A DNA stretch of 8,093 bases, taken from contig DDFE01000175.1 in the NCBI GenBank assembly GCA_002336985.1, positions 13,627-21,719 on the forward strand, read 5' to 3'. A program made the position numbers and the translations under genes. Shown one piece after another: positions 1-5,681 of this stretch. Position 1 is the first letter of the stretch, and every line of letters starts with the position of its first letter. The notes under the pieces are model-generated. The model was not told where the DNA came from and did no database searches. It saw nothing but the letters and a program-made list of their open reading frames with translations. The DNA is from Sphingomonadales bacterium UBA1936 (GTDB lineage: Bacteria; Pseudomonadota; Alphaproteobacteria; Sphingomonadales; Sphingomonadaceae).

Positions 1-51
1 GAAGAGGGCCAGGACGACGCGCGGCCCGACTTCGGCCGCAGCGACCACTGA
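1..51 (+). CDS. C-terminal end of an unidentified protein (partial, tentative)
   Basis: Frame 1 is open from the window edge to a TGA at 49-51 and encodes 16 residues, an acidic/polar tail ending DFGRSDH. Fifteen of the 16 codons end in G or C, as expected for coding sequence in this genome. If real, the gene converges on the acyltransferase gene with the two stop codons back to back in the palindrome TGATCA. The opposite strand has a rival reading: a GTG at 48-46 opens a hydrophobic frame (VVAAAEVGPRVVLALF) just after the acyltransferase stop, which could be the next gene of the minus-strand operon. The product is not recognisable in either case. Confidence 0.35.
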   Translation, partial: EEGQDDARPDFGRSDH

Positions 52-738
52 TCAGTCGTTCAGGGCGTTGATCGCCGTGTGAATGCGCGCCTCGACCTCA
101 TCGCGATCGAGGCCCGCCGGAATCGTCTCTCCGACCACCATCCGGATCACACCCGGCCTCTTCACGAAGGAACGGCGCGGCCACAACCGTCCGCTGTCGA
201 GTGCGACCGGCACGACAGGCAAACCGAGCGATTTGTAGAGCCCTGCAATTCCGGGACGCAGCGGCGGGCGTTGGCCATGGGGAACCCGCGTTCCTTCCGG
301 AAAGATCAGGATCGGCCGTCCGGCAGCGACCGCCGCCTTTGCGGCCTTCAGCATCTGGCGCAATGCGCTTGCCCCCGCTTCACGCTGGACGGGGATCACG
401 CCATGCGCACGGGCGGCCGTTCCCCAGATCGGAATGCGCATCAGTTCTGCCTTGAAGACCACGGCCGGGTCGTCGAACAGGCGCAGGATCTCTGCCGTCT
501 CGCAAAAGGATTCGTGCTTGAATGCCACTATGACGCCAGTTTCCGGCAACGTCCCTTCGAGCCGGATACGGATGCTCAGGATCCATTGCGCGCACCAGTG
601 ATGGAAATTCGACCATGCGCGGGGCCCGACGAGAATCGCCCGATGGCCAAAGGGAATCGCGATCACCGTGGCCAGCGCGAAGAATATGCTGCCGGTATAG
701 AACACGACCGTGTAGATCAGCGACCGGACGAAACTCAC
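52..738 (-). CDS. Lysophospholipid/1-acyl-sn-glycerol-3-phosphate acyltransferase (PlsC family)
   Basis: A 228-residue, membrane-associated acyltransferase of the PlsC/LPLAT family. The family transfers an acyl chain to sn-2 of lysophosphatidate to give phosphatidate at the inner membrane. The N-terminus (about residues 7-30) is hydrophobic and probably a membrane anchor. Block I reads KHESFCE (residues 74-80), so the family's His-X4-Asp is His75-X4-Glu80 here. Block II is GVIPVQRE (113-120), block III is FPEGTR (146-151) and block IV is VPVAL (176-180). The start is GTG, chosen because GTGA overlaps the stop of the upstream DUF218 gene and gives a normal family N-terminus. It is the last recognised gene of the ftsE-ftsX-DUF218 operon. 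The fold assignment is secure; the exact substrate (lysophosphatidate or another lysolipid) is not, so no symbol is given. Confidence 0.9.
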   Translation of the reverse strand: MSFVRSLIYTVVFYTGSIFFALATVIAIPFGHRAILVGPRAWSNFHHWCAQWILSIRIRLEGTLPETGVIVAFKHESFCETAEILRLFDDPAVVFKAELMRIPIWGTAARAHGVIPVQREAGASALRQMLKAAKAAVAAGRPILIFPEGTRVPHGQRPPLRPGIAGLYKSLGLPVVPVALDSGRLWPRRSFVKRPGVIRMVVGETIPAGLDRDEVEARIHTAINALND

Positions 739-1274
739 AAGCCCCCCAACGCAGCAACCCGCCGCAGCAGAAACTTGTTATATTCGCGCGCGAGCACGCT
801 GAGGTCCGCTTCGCTGTCGACGGCATCGGACACGATGCGGACGTCCCTGCCGATTACGCGCTCCAGCTCGAACCGCGCGCGGGGCATATGCCAATCGGTC
901 GTCACCAGCCGCAGCGACTTTGCTTTGCGGCCCTGAAGCCATTCAAGCGTCTCTTCGGCATTGGCGCGCGTGTTGCTCGCTTCGTGGCCGATGTCGACAC
1001 AACATGCGAACAGCCGCCGGTCGAGCGATCCCACCCGCGCGATCGAGGCCGCGCTGGTGCTGCGGTCGGCACCGCTGATGAACATGCGTGGCGCGCTCCC
1101 AGCGGCCAGCACCTCGATTCCGCGCGCTATGCGCCCGGGACCACCGGTCGGCACGACGATCGCGTCGGTCCGGGCCTTGATGTCGGCAGGGCCCGGCAAA
1201 AGAATGACGAACGCCGCAAAGCCGAGCGCCCAGAGAAGCGGCACGAAAGCGATCAGCCGGATCAGCCAACGCAT
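735..1274 (-). CDS. YdcF/DUF218 (ElyC/SanA-type) envelope protein
   Basis: A 179-residue protein with one N-terminal membrane segment (about residues 5-27) followed by a DUF218 domain that should face the periplasm. The domain begins at TDAIVVPTGGPGRIARGIEVL (pieces at residues 36-56), continues with MFISG (64-68) and ASNTRANAEET (99-109), and has the conserved LVTTDWHMPRA block (123-133). The family includes E. coli YdcF, ElyC and SanA; several members affect envelope integrity, but no firm enzymatic activity is established. The frame stays open upstream to 1661, but that part lies antisense-free over ftsX in another frame. The ATG at 1274 is preferred because it touches the ftsX stop (TGATG) and is followed directly by the membrane anchor. 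Its own stop overlaps the acyltransferase GTG. Confidence 0.85.
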   Translation of the reverse strand: MRWLIRLIAFVPLLWALGFAAFVILLPGPADIKARTDAIVVPTGGPGRIARGIEVLAAGSAPRMFISGADRSTSAASIARVGSLDRRLFACCVDIGHEASNTRANAEETLEWLQGRKAKSLRLVTTDWHMPRARFELERVIGRDVRIVSDAVDSEADLSVLAREYNKFLLRRVAALGGL

Positions 1275-2158
1275 CACAGGATGCGTGCCAGTGCGCGCAT
1301 GACCGTGATCCGCGCCGAGAGCATCGCAAGCCCGACACCCGCCACCGGTACGATGAGTACCAGCAGCCAGTCGAACCAGCCGAGCGAGGCACCGGTCACC
1401 AAACCCGCCCCAACAGCCCTGATGCTCTGCCCGACAAGGATCAGCACGCCGATTCCCGCGACAAAACCAAGCGCGGACCCCGATATCGCATCCTGGGCCA
1501 CGCGCCGTTCGAACTGGCGCGAGATCTGGGTATCGGTCGCGCCCATCAGGTGCATGACGTCGATGGTCGCACGGTGCTGGTCCATTGCGGCACGCGACCC
1601 CAGGATCACCGCTGCGGCCGCGGCCACACCCGTGACCGCGACAAGCGCGATCGCCAGCCATTTGAGCGTGTGGAGCAGACCGCTCAGCGGACCCATCCAG
1701 TCGGCATGCCGGTCTATACGCGCAGTGGCATCGATCGACCGCACGGCGGTTTCGACCGCGGCCAGTGTTTTCGCTGACGAATCCCGCAGCGACGCATCGA
1801 TCAGCGCGGGGACGGGCAAGTCGCCCTCAAGGCCGTCCGCCCCGAGCCATGGCGCCAGCAGCTTGCGCATCTCGGCATCGCCCACTTCCTGCACATCCGT
1901 GATGTTTGCATTGGTCCGAAGGGCCCTGGCGATACGTGCACGCTTGTCGGCGCGGACATCGGGATTGGCTTCGACGATCTGGACGGTGATGCGCCCCGCG
2001 ATCGCGCCCTGGATTGCGCCGGTGGCACGACCGATCGACAGGCCCGCCGCGGCCGCCAGCACGGCAAGGAAAATCATGATCGCGATGACCCAGGGCATCG
2101 GTCCCGAAAACCGGCCGTCCGGCAACACGCGACGCGGTTGGGCTTCGCCAGTGTTCAC
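1274..2158 (-). CDS. ftsX: Cell division protein FtsX, permease subunit of FtsEX
   Basis: A 294-residue FtsX-type membrane protein. With the ATPase FtsE it forms the FtsEX complex at the divisome, which controls septal peptidoglycan hydrolases instead of transporting a solute. Four membrane segments are visible, at about residues 22-42, 166-187, 225-247 and 262-282. The large loop between the first two (about 43-165) is the periplasmic domain that normally contacts the hydrolase activator. The block ATIDVMHLMGATDTQI (197-212) matches the conserved cytoplasmic segment of FtsX after TM2. The start is GTG at 2158: it overlaps the ftsE stop (GTGA) and leaves a 21-residue cytoplasmic tail before TM1. 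The frame is open further upstream, but that stretch lies over ftsE. No EnvC-like activator or amidase is present in the window. Confidence 0.9.
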   Translation of the reverse strand: MNTGEAQPRRVLPDGRFSGPMPWVIAIMIFLAVLAAAAGLSIGRATGAIQGAIAGRITVQIVEANPDVRADKRARIARALRTNANITDVQEVGDAEMRKLLAPWLGADGLEGDLPVPALIDASLRDSSAKTLAAVETAVRSIDATARIDRHADWMGPLSGLLHTLKWLAIALVAVTGVAAAAAVILGSRAAMDQHRATIDVMHLMGATDTQISRQFERRVAQDAISGSALGFVAGIGVLILVGQSIRAVGAGLVTGASLGWFDWLLVLIVPVAGVGLAMLSARITVMRALARIL

Positions 2159-2868
2159 GCGGAAACCTCGGGAACGCGCGGCGGATGACGCAGGACACCA
2201 GTCGGGTCGGACAGGCGCCCCTTGTCGAGCCGCATCATCCGCGCGGACGGAATCCGGCCGATCAGATGCAGGTCGTGGGTTGCGACGACGATGGTCGTAC
2301 CCAGCCGGTTGAGCCCGTCGAACAAGTGCAACAGGCGCAACGCCATGTCGGGGTCGACGTTGCCCGTCGGTTCGTCGGCGACCAGCATGTCGGGGCGCGC
2401 GATCACGGCCCGCGCGATCGCCACACGCTGCTGTTCTCCCCCCGAGAGGGTTGCCGGACGCGCATTGGCCCGGTCCGACAATCCGACCCATGCGAGCATC
2501 TCTTCGACCGGCGCGACGATCTCTTTTTCGTCGGTTCCGGCAAGGCGCAGCGGCAGGGCCACATTTTCGAAGGCGGTCAGGTGCGGTACGAGGCGAAAGT
2601 CCTGGAAAACCACGCCGATCCGGCGGCGCAGCGGGGGCAATTTATTTCGCGGCAGCGTGACAAGGTCTTGCCCGAACAACCGGATCGCGCCGCGGCTCGG
2701 CCGCTGGGCCAGATAGAGCAGCTTGAGCAGCGATGTCTTGCCCGCGCCAGACGGCCCGGTCAGGAAGTAAAAACCCCCGCTTGCCAATGTCATACTGACA
2801 TCCGACAGGGTCTCCGCGCCCGTGCCATAGCGCAGGCCGACATTGTCGAATTGCACGATATTCGCCAT
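2155..2868 (-). CDS. ftsE: Cell division ATP-binding protein FtsE
   Basis: A 237-residue ABC ATPase, the cytoplasmic nucleotide-binding subunit of FtsEX. All ABC motifs are present: Walker A GPSGAGKT (38-45), Q-loop VFQDF with Gln89, signature LSGGEQQR (141-148), Walker B MLVADEPTG (161-169) and H-loop His198. The segment RRRIGVVFQDFRLVPHLT is typical of FtsE and separates it from lipoprotein exporters of the LolD type. The ATG at 2868 is preferred over upstream starts because MANIVQFDNVGLRY is the standard FtsE N-terminus, and the upstream extension would cover the divergent promoter region. A purine-rich GGGTGAAGG lies about 10-18 bases upstream, a loosely spaced ribosome binding site. It is the first gene of the minus-strand operon. 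Confidence 0.95.
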   Translation of the reverse strand: MANIVQFDNVGLRYGTGAETLSDVSMTLASGGFYFLTGPSGAGKTSLLKLLYLAQRPSRGAIRLFGQDLVTLPRNKLPPLRRRIGVVFQDFRLVPHLTAFENVALPLRLAGTDEKEIVAPVEEMLAWVGLSDRANARPATLSGGEQQRVAIARAVIARPDMLVADEPTGNVDPDMALRLLHLFDGLNRLGTTIVVATHDLHLIGRIPSARMMRLDKGRLSDPTGVLRHPPRVPEVSA

Positions 2869-2929
2869 TCCGCGCCAACGCCCTTCACCCCGAAGCAGGT
2901 CCAATCGCACGCGACAGGCGCTTTCGTAA

Positions 2930-2958
2930 AGTATTGACGCCGGAACGGCCCTTGCCAG
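2930..2958 (-). promoter_or_regulatory. Possible ftsE operon promoter
   Basis: Read on the minus strand, CTGGCA (2958-2953) and AATACT (2935-2930) are separated by 17 bp, each matching the sigma70 consensus at four of six positions. This would give a leader of about 55-60 bases before ftsE. It overlaps the candidate promoter of the divergent zinc-ribbon gene. The match is weak and rests on inspection only. Confidence 0.25.
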
Positions 2959-2980
2959 CATGACGTCAACAGTGCTTAGA
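2952..2980 (+). promoter_or_regulatory. Possible promoter of the zinc-ribbon gene
   Basis: TTGCCA (2952-2957) and CTTAGA (2975-2980) have a 17-bp spacer, and transcription would begin about 20-25 bases before the TTG start at 3010. The spacer contains the perfect palindrome TGACGTCA (2961-2968), which could be an operator. The -35 match is good and the -10 match is poor. Confidence 0.3.
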
Positions 2981-3009
2981 CTCGTCACAAATATGACCGG
3001 GGCCTTTCG

Positions 3010-3741
3010 TTGATCCTTTCCTGTCCTGCATGCCGGACACGTTACGTGGTGCCGGACAGCGCCGTCGGCCCGACCGGCCGACAGGTTCGTTGCGCCGCGT
3101 GCCGCCACAGCTGGTACCAGGATCCACCGGCATATGACTTGGTCGAACGCGCCGAGGCGCCGGCGCCTCCGCTTCCCCCGGCTCCGCCTGTAGCCGTAGC
3201 GCCCACGGCTGAAACACCGCCACCCACATCCGTCGAAGAGGCCGAGCCGGCCCGCGAAAGCGTCGTCGATAACGGGTACGACGCATATGCGTATGAAGAA
3301 CCGTTCCGGCCCCGCCGCAACCCGGCGAAGATGTGGACCGGGATCGCCGTCGGGATCGCGGTAGCACTGGCCGCCATGGGCGGCGCGGTGTGGTGGTTCG
3401 GCTCTTCACGTGTCGCGTCACTGTTCGGCATCGAGGCGGCACAGTTCGACACCCCGCTGCTCATCATGCCGCGCGCGATGGAGCCGCGGGTGCAAGCCAA
3501 CGGCAACGTGCTGCTGCCGGTCTCGGGCCGGATCGTCAACCCGAGTGCGACTGCACAGCCGCTGTTCGACATCCTGACCGAAATCCGCGATCCGCAAGGC
3601 CGTGTCGTTTACAGCTGGACGATCCCGCGCCCCGCACAGACGTTGCCTGCAAAGGGTTCGATCTCGTTCGAATCGGCAACGGTCAATCCGCCGAAGAACG
3701 CGGCCAAGCTGAAATTCACTTTCATCGGGGCGGCCAAATAG
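3010..3741 (+). CDS. MJ0042-type zinc-ribbon, single-pass membrane protein with DUF3426-like C-terminus
   Basis: A 243-residue protein in three parts. Residues 1-36 are an MJ0042-type zinc ribbon with two Cys-X2-Cys pairs (Cys5/Cys8 and Cys28/Cys31). Residues about 40-105 are a Pro/Ala/Glu-rich low-complexity linker. A transmembrane helix at about 109-130 is followed by a C-terminal domain (about 148-240) with a beta-rich pattern like DUF3426 (FDILTEIRDPQGRVVYSW, PPKNAAKLKFTF). The expected topology is a cytoplasmic zinc ribbon and a periplasmic C-terminal domain. The start is TTG: MILSCPACRTRY is the classic family N-terminus, a stop at 2977-2979 closes the frame upstream, and no ATG lies between. 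It is transcribed divergently from ftsE. The function of the family is not established; a link with FtsEX is inference from position only. Confidence 0.88.
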   Translation: MILSCPACRTRYVVPDSAVGPTGRQVRCAACRHSWYQDPPAYDLVERAEAPAPPLPPAPPVAVAPTAETPPPTSVEEAEPARESVVDNGYDAYAYEEPFRPRRNPAKMWTGIAVGIAVALAAMGGAVWWFGSSRVASLFGIEAAQFDTPLLIMPRAMEPRVQANGNVLLPVSGRIVNPSATAQPLFDILTEIRDPQGRVVYSWTIPRPAQTLPAKGSISFESATVNPPKNAAKLKFTFIGAAK

Positions 3742-3750
3742 GCTGAGCCG

Positions 3751-3768
3751 CCGCGCGCCGAAGCGCGG
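3751..3768 (+). terminator. Weak hairpin after the zinc-ribbon gene
   Basis: CCGCGC (3751-3756) and GCGCGG (3763-3768) form a 6-bp GC-only stem with the loop GCCGAA, nine bases after the TAG stop. No T-run follows, so it is at most an imperfect terminator or an mRNA-end-protecting stem. Confidence 0.3.
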
Positions 3769-3808
3769 GCGTTATGCGACGAGCAGCGGTAACTTCATCG
3801 CAATCGGT

Positions 3809-3837
3809 TTGCCGGATAGTTGCTCGACAGCTAATCT
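3809..3837 (+). promoter_or_regulatory. Sigma70-like promoter of the small secreted protein gene
   Basis: TTGCCG (3809-3814) and TAATCT (3832-3837) are separated by exactly 17 bp. This is the best sigma70-like match I found in the window. Transcription would begin near 3844, giving a leader of about 20 bases that carries the GGGGGAA ribosome binding site at 3852-3858. Confidence 0.5.
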
Positions 3838-3864
3838 CGGCCCGGAGCCTTGGGGGAATTTCGA

Positions 3865-4230
3865 ATGAAAATCAGTCCGTTCGCGTGCGTCGCACTCGCC
3901 GCATCGCTGCTGCCCGCCGTGGCGCTGGCGGATAACCCTAACGATCCCGCGATGCGCAACGCCGCAGCGCGCGCACGCGACAGAGAGGACACTCGCAAGC
4001 TCAACCTCGACGCACTCCGGGATGTGCGCGAGCGAGAAGCGCGCGGCGAACTGGGCTGGCGTCCCGCGCGCGCCACCGACAATGCCGAATATGCCGCGAA
4101 CTCGGCGAATTACCGGCGTGGCATGGCGAACTATGCCCGCGACCACGCGCAGTACGAGCGGGAAATGGCCGCGTGGCGTCGCGCCGTCGCCGCATGCCGG
4201 GCCGGCGATTACGCCGCGTGCGATAACTAG
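3865..4230 (+). CDS. Small secreted/periplasmic protein with aromatic heptads, function unknown
   Basis: A 121-residue protein that I do not recognise. Residues 1-22 are a clear Sec signal peptide (MKIS, a hydrophobic core, then a cleavage site at ALA|DN). The mature part of about 99 residues is highly charged and Ala/Arg/Asp/Glu-rich, with two Cys (111 and 119) that could pair in the periplasm. Between residues 76 and 111 there is an exact 7-residue period: Tyr76, Tyr83, Tyr90, Tyr97, Trp104, then Cys111, with Ala two residues before each of Tyr83, Tyr90, Tyr97, Trp104 and Cys111. This predicts a long amphipathic or coiled-coil helix. The ATG at 3865 is chosen over the in-frame TTG at 3850 because GGGGGAA lies 6 bases before it and the signal peptide begins there. 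It appears to be a single-gene unit with its own promoter. Confidence 0.75.
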   Translation: MKISPFACVALAASLLPAVALADNPNDPAMRNAAARARDREDTRKLNLDALRDVREREARGELGWRPARATDNAEYAANSANYRRGMANYARDHAQYEREMAAWRRAVAACRAGDYAACDN

Positions 4231-4263
4231 GCGTCAGAGAACATCGTCCGGTATCAGGTGGGA

Positions 4264-4292
4264 TTGCAGGGCCGCCATCACTTTGCTAGGGG
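4264..4292 (+). promoter_or_regulatory. Probable tRNA-Leu promoter with GC-rich discriminator
   Basis: TTGCAG (4264-4269) is followed 15-17 bp later by the GCTAGGGG region (4285-4292), a plausible -35/-10 pair. GGCGCCCGCC follows at once, the kind of GC-rich discriminator typical of growth-rate or stringently controlled stable-RNA promoters. The start site would be near 4298-4300, about 40 bases before the mature tRNA. Confidence 0.4.
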
Positions 4293-4301
4293 CGCCCGCC
4301 T

Positions 4302-4327
4302 ACCGGCCGACGGGCATGCCCGCCGGT
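4302..4327 (+). repeat. Stem-loop in the 5' leader of the tRNA precursor
   Basis: ACCGGC (4302-4307) pairs with GCCGGT (4322-4327). Inside lies the perfect palindrome GGGCATGCCC (4312-4321), which leaves a CGAC bulge on the left side. If transcription starts near 4298, this hairpin would sit at the 5' end of the pre-tRNA, ten bases before the RNase P site. Confidence 0.5.
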
Positions 4328-4337
4328 TTATGACTGT

Positions 4338-4424
4338 GCGGTCGTGGCGGAACTGGTAGACGCGCAACGTTGAGGTCGTTGTGGCCGAAAGGCCGTGGAA
4401 GTTCGAGTCTTCTCGACCGCACCA
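4338..4424 (+). tRNA. tRNA-Leu (anticodon GAG)
   Basis: An 87-nt class II tRNA with CCA encoded. The acceptor stem pairs GCGGTCG (4338-4344) with CGACCGC (4414-4420), followed by the discriminator A and CCA (4422-4424). The D arm has stem GCG/CGC with GG and GTAG in the loop. The anticodon stem CAACG/CGTTG encloses the loop TTGAGGT, so the anticodon at 4372-4374 is GAG, which reads CUC and CUU. The long variable arm (GGCC-GAAA-GGCC) is typical of leucine tRNAs. The T arm has GGAAG/CTTCT, with one G-U pair, around TTCGAGT. No pairing defects were seen. Confidence 0.97.
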
Positions 4425-4476
4425 GTCCGATCGTGCGACCCGATAGCGGAGCTATCGGGAGCGCCGGCAATCGGAC
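4425..4476 (+). terminator. Nested inverted repeat just after the tRNA, candidate terminator
   Basis: Two perfect inverted repeats are nested. The inner one is CCCGATAG (4439-4446) with CTATCGGG (4452-4459) around the 5-base loop CGGAG. The outer one is GTCCGAT (4425-4431) with ATCGGAC (4470-4476), and its left arm begins directly after the CCA. TTTT follows at 4488-4491. The inner stem is strong enough to act as an intrinsic terminator or 3'-processing structure, although the T-run is short and about 28 bases past the inner stem. Confidence 0.5.
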
Positions 4477-4619
4477 CGACAGCACGGTTTTGCCGCGGCG
4501 CATCCCAAGTGCCGTCACCACTTCCCTGCGTCGCGCGTTACGCTTCCCATGACACCCCAACTACGCCATGATCTTCCGCAGAACGCCACCGGGCGTCACC
4601 TTCGGATGCCGCATCACCA

Positions 4620-5681
4620 GTGACTGCCCACCCTCGCATCACGGCGATCGCCACGGCGGTGCCAGACCACGATATCCATGAGGCTTTCATTGCCTGGGCG
4701 CGAACCCGGCTGGGCGATGCGCGCCAAGCCGCGTTGTTCGACCGGATGGCCGCCCGATCGGGCATCCGTCACCGCTGGTCTATACTGCCGAGAAGCGAGG
4801 ACGAAGGCTCTCCGATCGCGCCCGGCGGGTTCTACGAAGACGGATTCATGCCACCGACATCGGCTCGCATGTCGCTGTACGCAGCAGCCGCGCCGGATCT
4901 CGCGCTCGCGGCAATTGCCAAGCTGCCTGCGCTGGCAGGTATCACCCATCTGGTCGTTGCAAGCTGTACCGGCTTCGTCGCGCCCGGCATCGACCAGATC
5001 CTGTGTACGCGTCTTGGGCTGTCGCCTTCCGTTGAGCGCACGCTCATCGGTTTCATGGGCTGCTACGCGGCGATTACCGCATTGAAAACCGCGCGCCATA
5101 TCGTGCGATCCGAACCGGCGGCGCGCGTGCTGGTGGTGACCGTCGAACTGTCGACCCTACACTTGCAACCGGAAACCGAAATCGAGCCCCTGCTCGCCAT
5201 GCTCCAGTTCGGTGACGGAGCGGCTGCCGCGATTGTCGAAGGCGGCGGGTCCGGCCTGATGCTTCAAAACCCCTTTGCCGTTGGATTGGACGAAAGCCAC
5301 GACCTGATCCGCTGGACCATCGGCGATACTGGATTCGCGATGCACCTTTCTGGCGAGGTTCCCGGGCGTATCGCAGCTGCCCTCGCCGACCCGTCCATAC
5401 GCACGGCGATGACGGGCAGCCGCGATCCGTCGGAGATCGACGCCTGGGCGGTTCACGCTGGCGGGCGATCCATCCTCGATGCCGTCGAAGCGGGTCTCGG
5501 ATTGTCCCATGACGCGTTGGACGCGTCGCGGCGCGTGCTGGCAGACAATGGCAATATGTCGTCGGCAACCCTCATGTTCGCGCTGGAACGGATCATGCCG
5601 CAACGTCCCCAACAGGGCGTTGCGCTGGCGTTCGGTCCCGGCCTTGCGGCAGAGGGGCTGCAATTCGGGTGGACCGCCTGA
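4620..5681 (+). CDS. Type III polyketide synthase (chalcone/stilbene synthase family)
   Basis: A 353-residue, cytosolic homodimer-type condensing enzyme of the thiolase fold, normal length for the family. Such enzymes load an acyl starter, extend it with malonyl-CoA and cyclise the product to a resorcinol, pyrone or related ring. The catalytic triad is complete: Cys116 in VVASCTGFVAPGID, His279 in WAVHAGGRSILDAVE and Asn312 in GNMSSATLM. Other family blocks are GFMGCYAAITAL (144-155), LQFGDGAAAAIV (195-206) and the FGPGLAAEG loop (338-346). The start is GTG; a stop at 4569-4571 and the absence of other start codons leave no alternative, and MTAHPRITAIATAVP fits the family N-terminus. No good ribosome binding site or promoter is visible upstream. 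It heads an operon with a methyltransferase and a flavoprotein, an arrangement like srsABC. Starter and product cannot be predicted from this view. Confidence 0.95.
   Translation: MTAHPRITAIATAVPDHDIHEAFIAWARTRLGDARQAALFDRMAARSGIRHRWSILPRSEDEGSPIAPGGFYEDGFMPPTSARMSLYAAAAPDLALAAIAKLPALAGITHLVVASCTGFVAPGIDQILCTRLGLSPSVERTLIGFMGCYAAITALKTARHIVRSEPAARVLVVTVELSTLHLQPETEIEPLLAMLQFGDGAAAAIVEGGGSGLMLQNPFAVGLDESHDLIRWTIGDTGFAMHLSGEVPGRIAAALADPSIRTAMTGSRDPSEIDAWAVHAGGRSILDAVEAGLGLSHDALDASRRVLADNGNMSSATLMFALERIMPQRPQQGVALAFGPGLAAEGLQFGWTA

Noticed and set aside
615..2312. A very long plus-strand open frame opposite ftsX, the DUF218 gene and ftsE
   Set aside because: It is antisense to four well-supported genes, is rich in Arg/Ser/Ala/Pro with no recognisable domain, and is a usual artefact of high-GC codon use.
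4402..4424. tRNA-Leu 3' end as an integration (att) site for an island carrying the PKS operon
   Set aside because: I found no repeat of the tRNA 3' end elsewhere in the window (only a 10-base chance match near 1735), and no integrase or transposase. Base composition of the PKS genes looks like that of their neighbours.
4561..4614. A minus-strand 17-codon frame, MRHPKVTPGGVLRKIMA, just upstream of the PKS gene
   Set aside because: It reads like real protein and faintly recalls the N-terminus of HigA-type antitoxins. It is closed by stops on both sides, has no ribosome binding site and no partner gene, so it cannot be called more than a chance frame or a relic.
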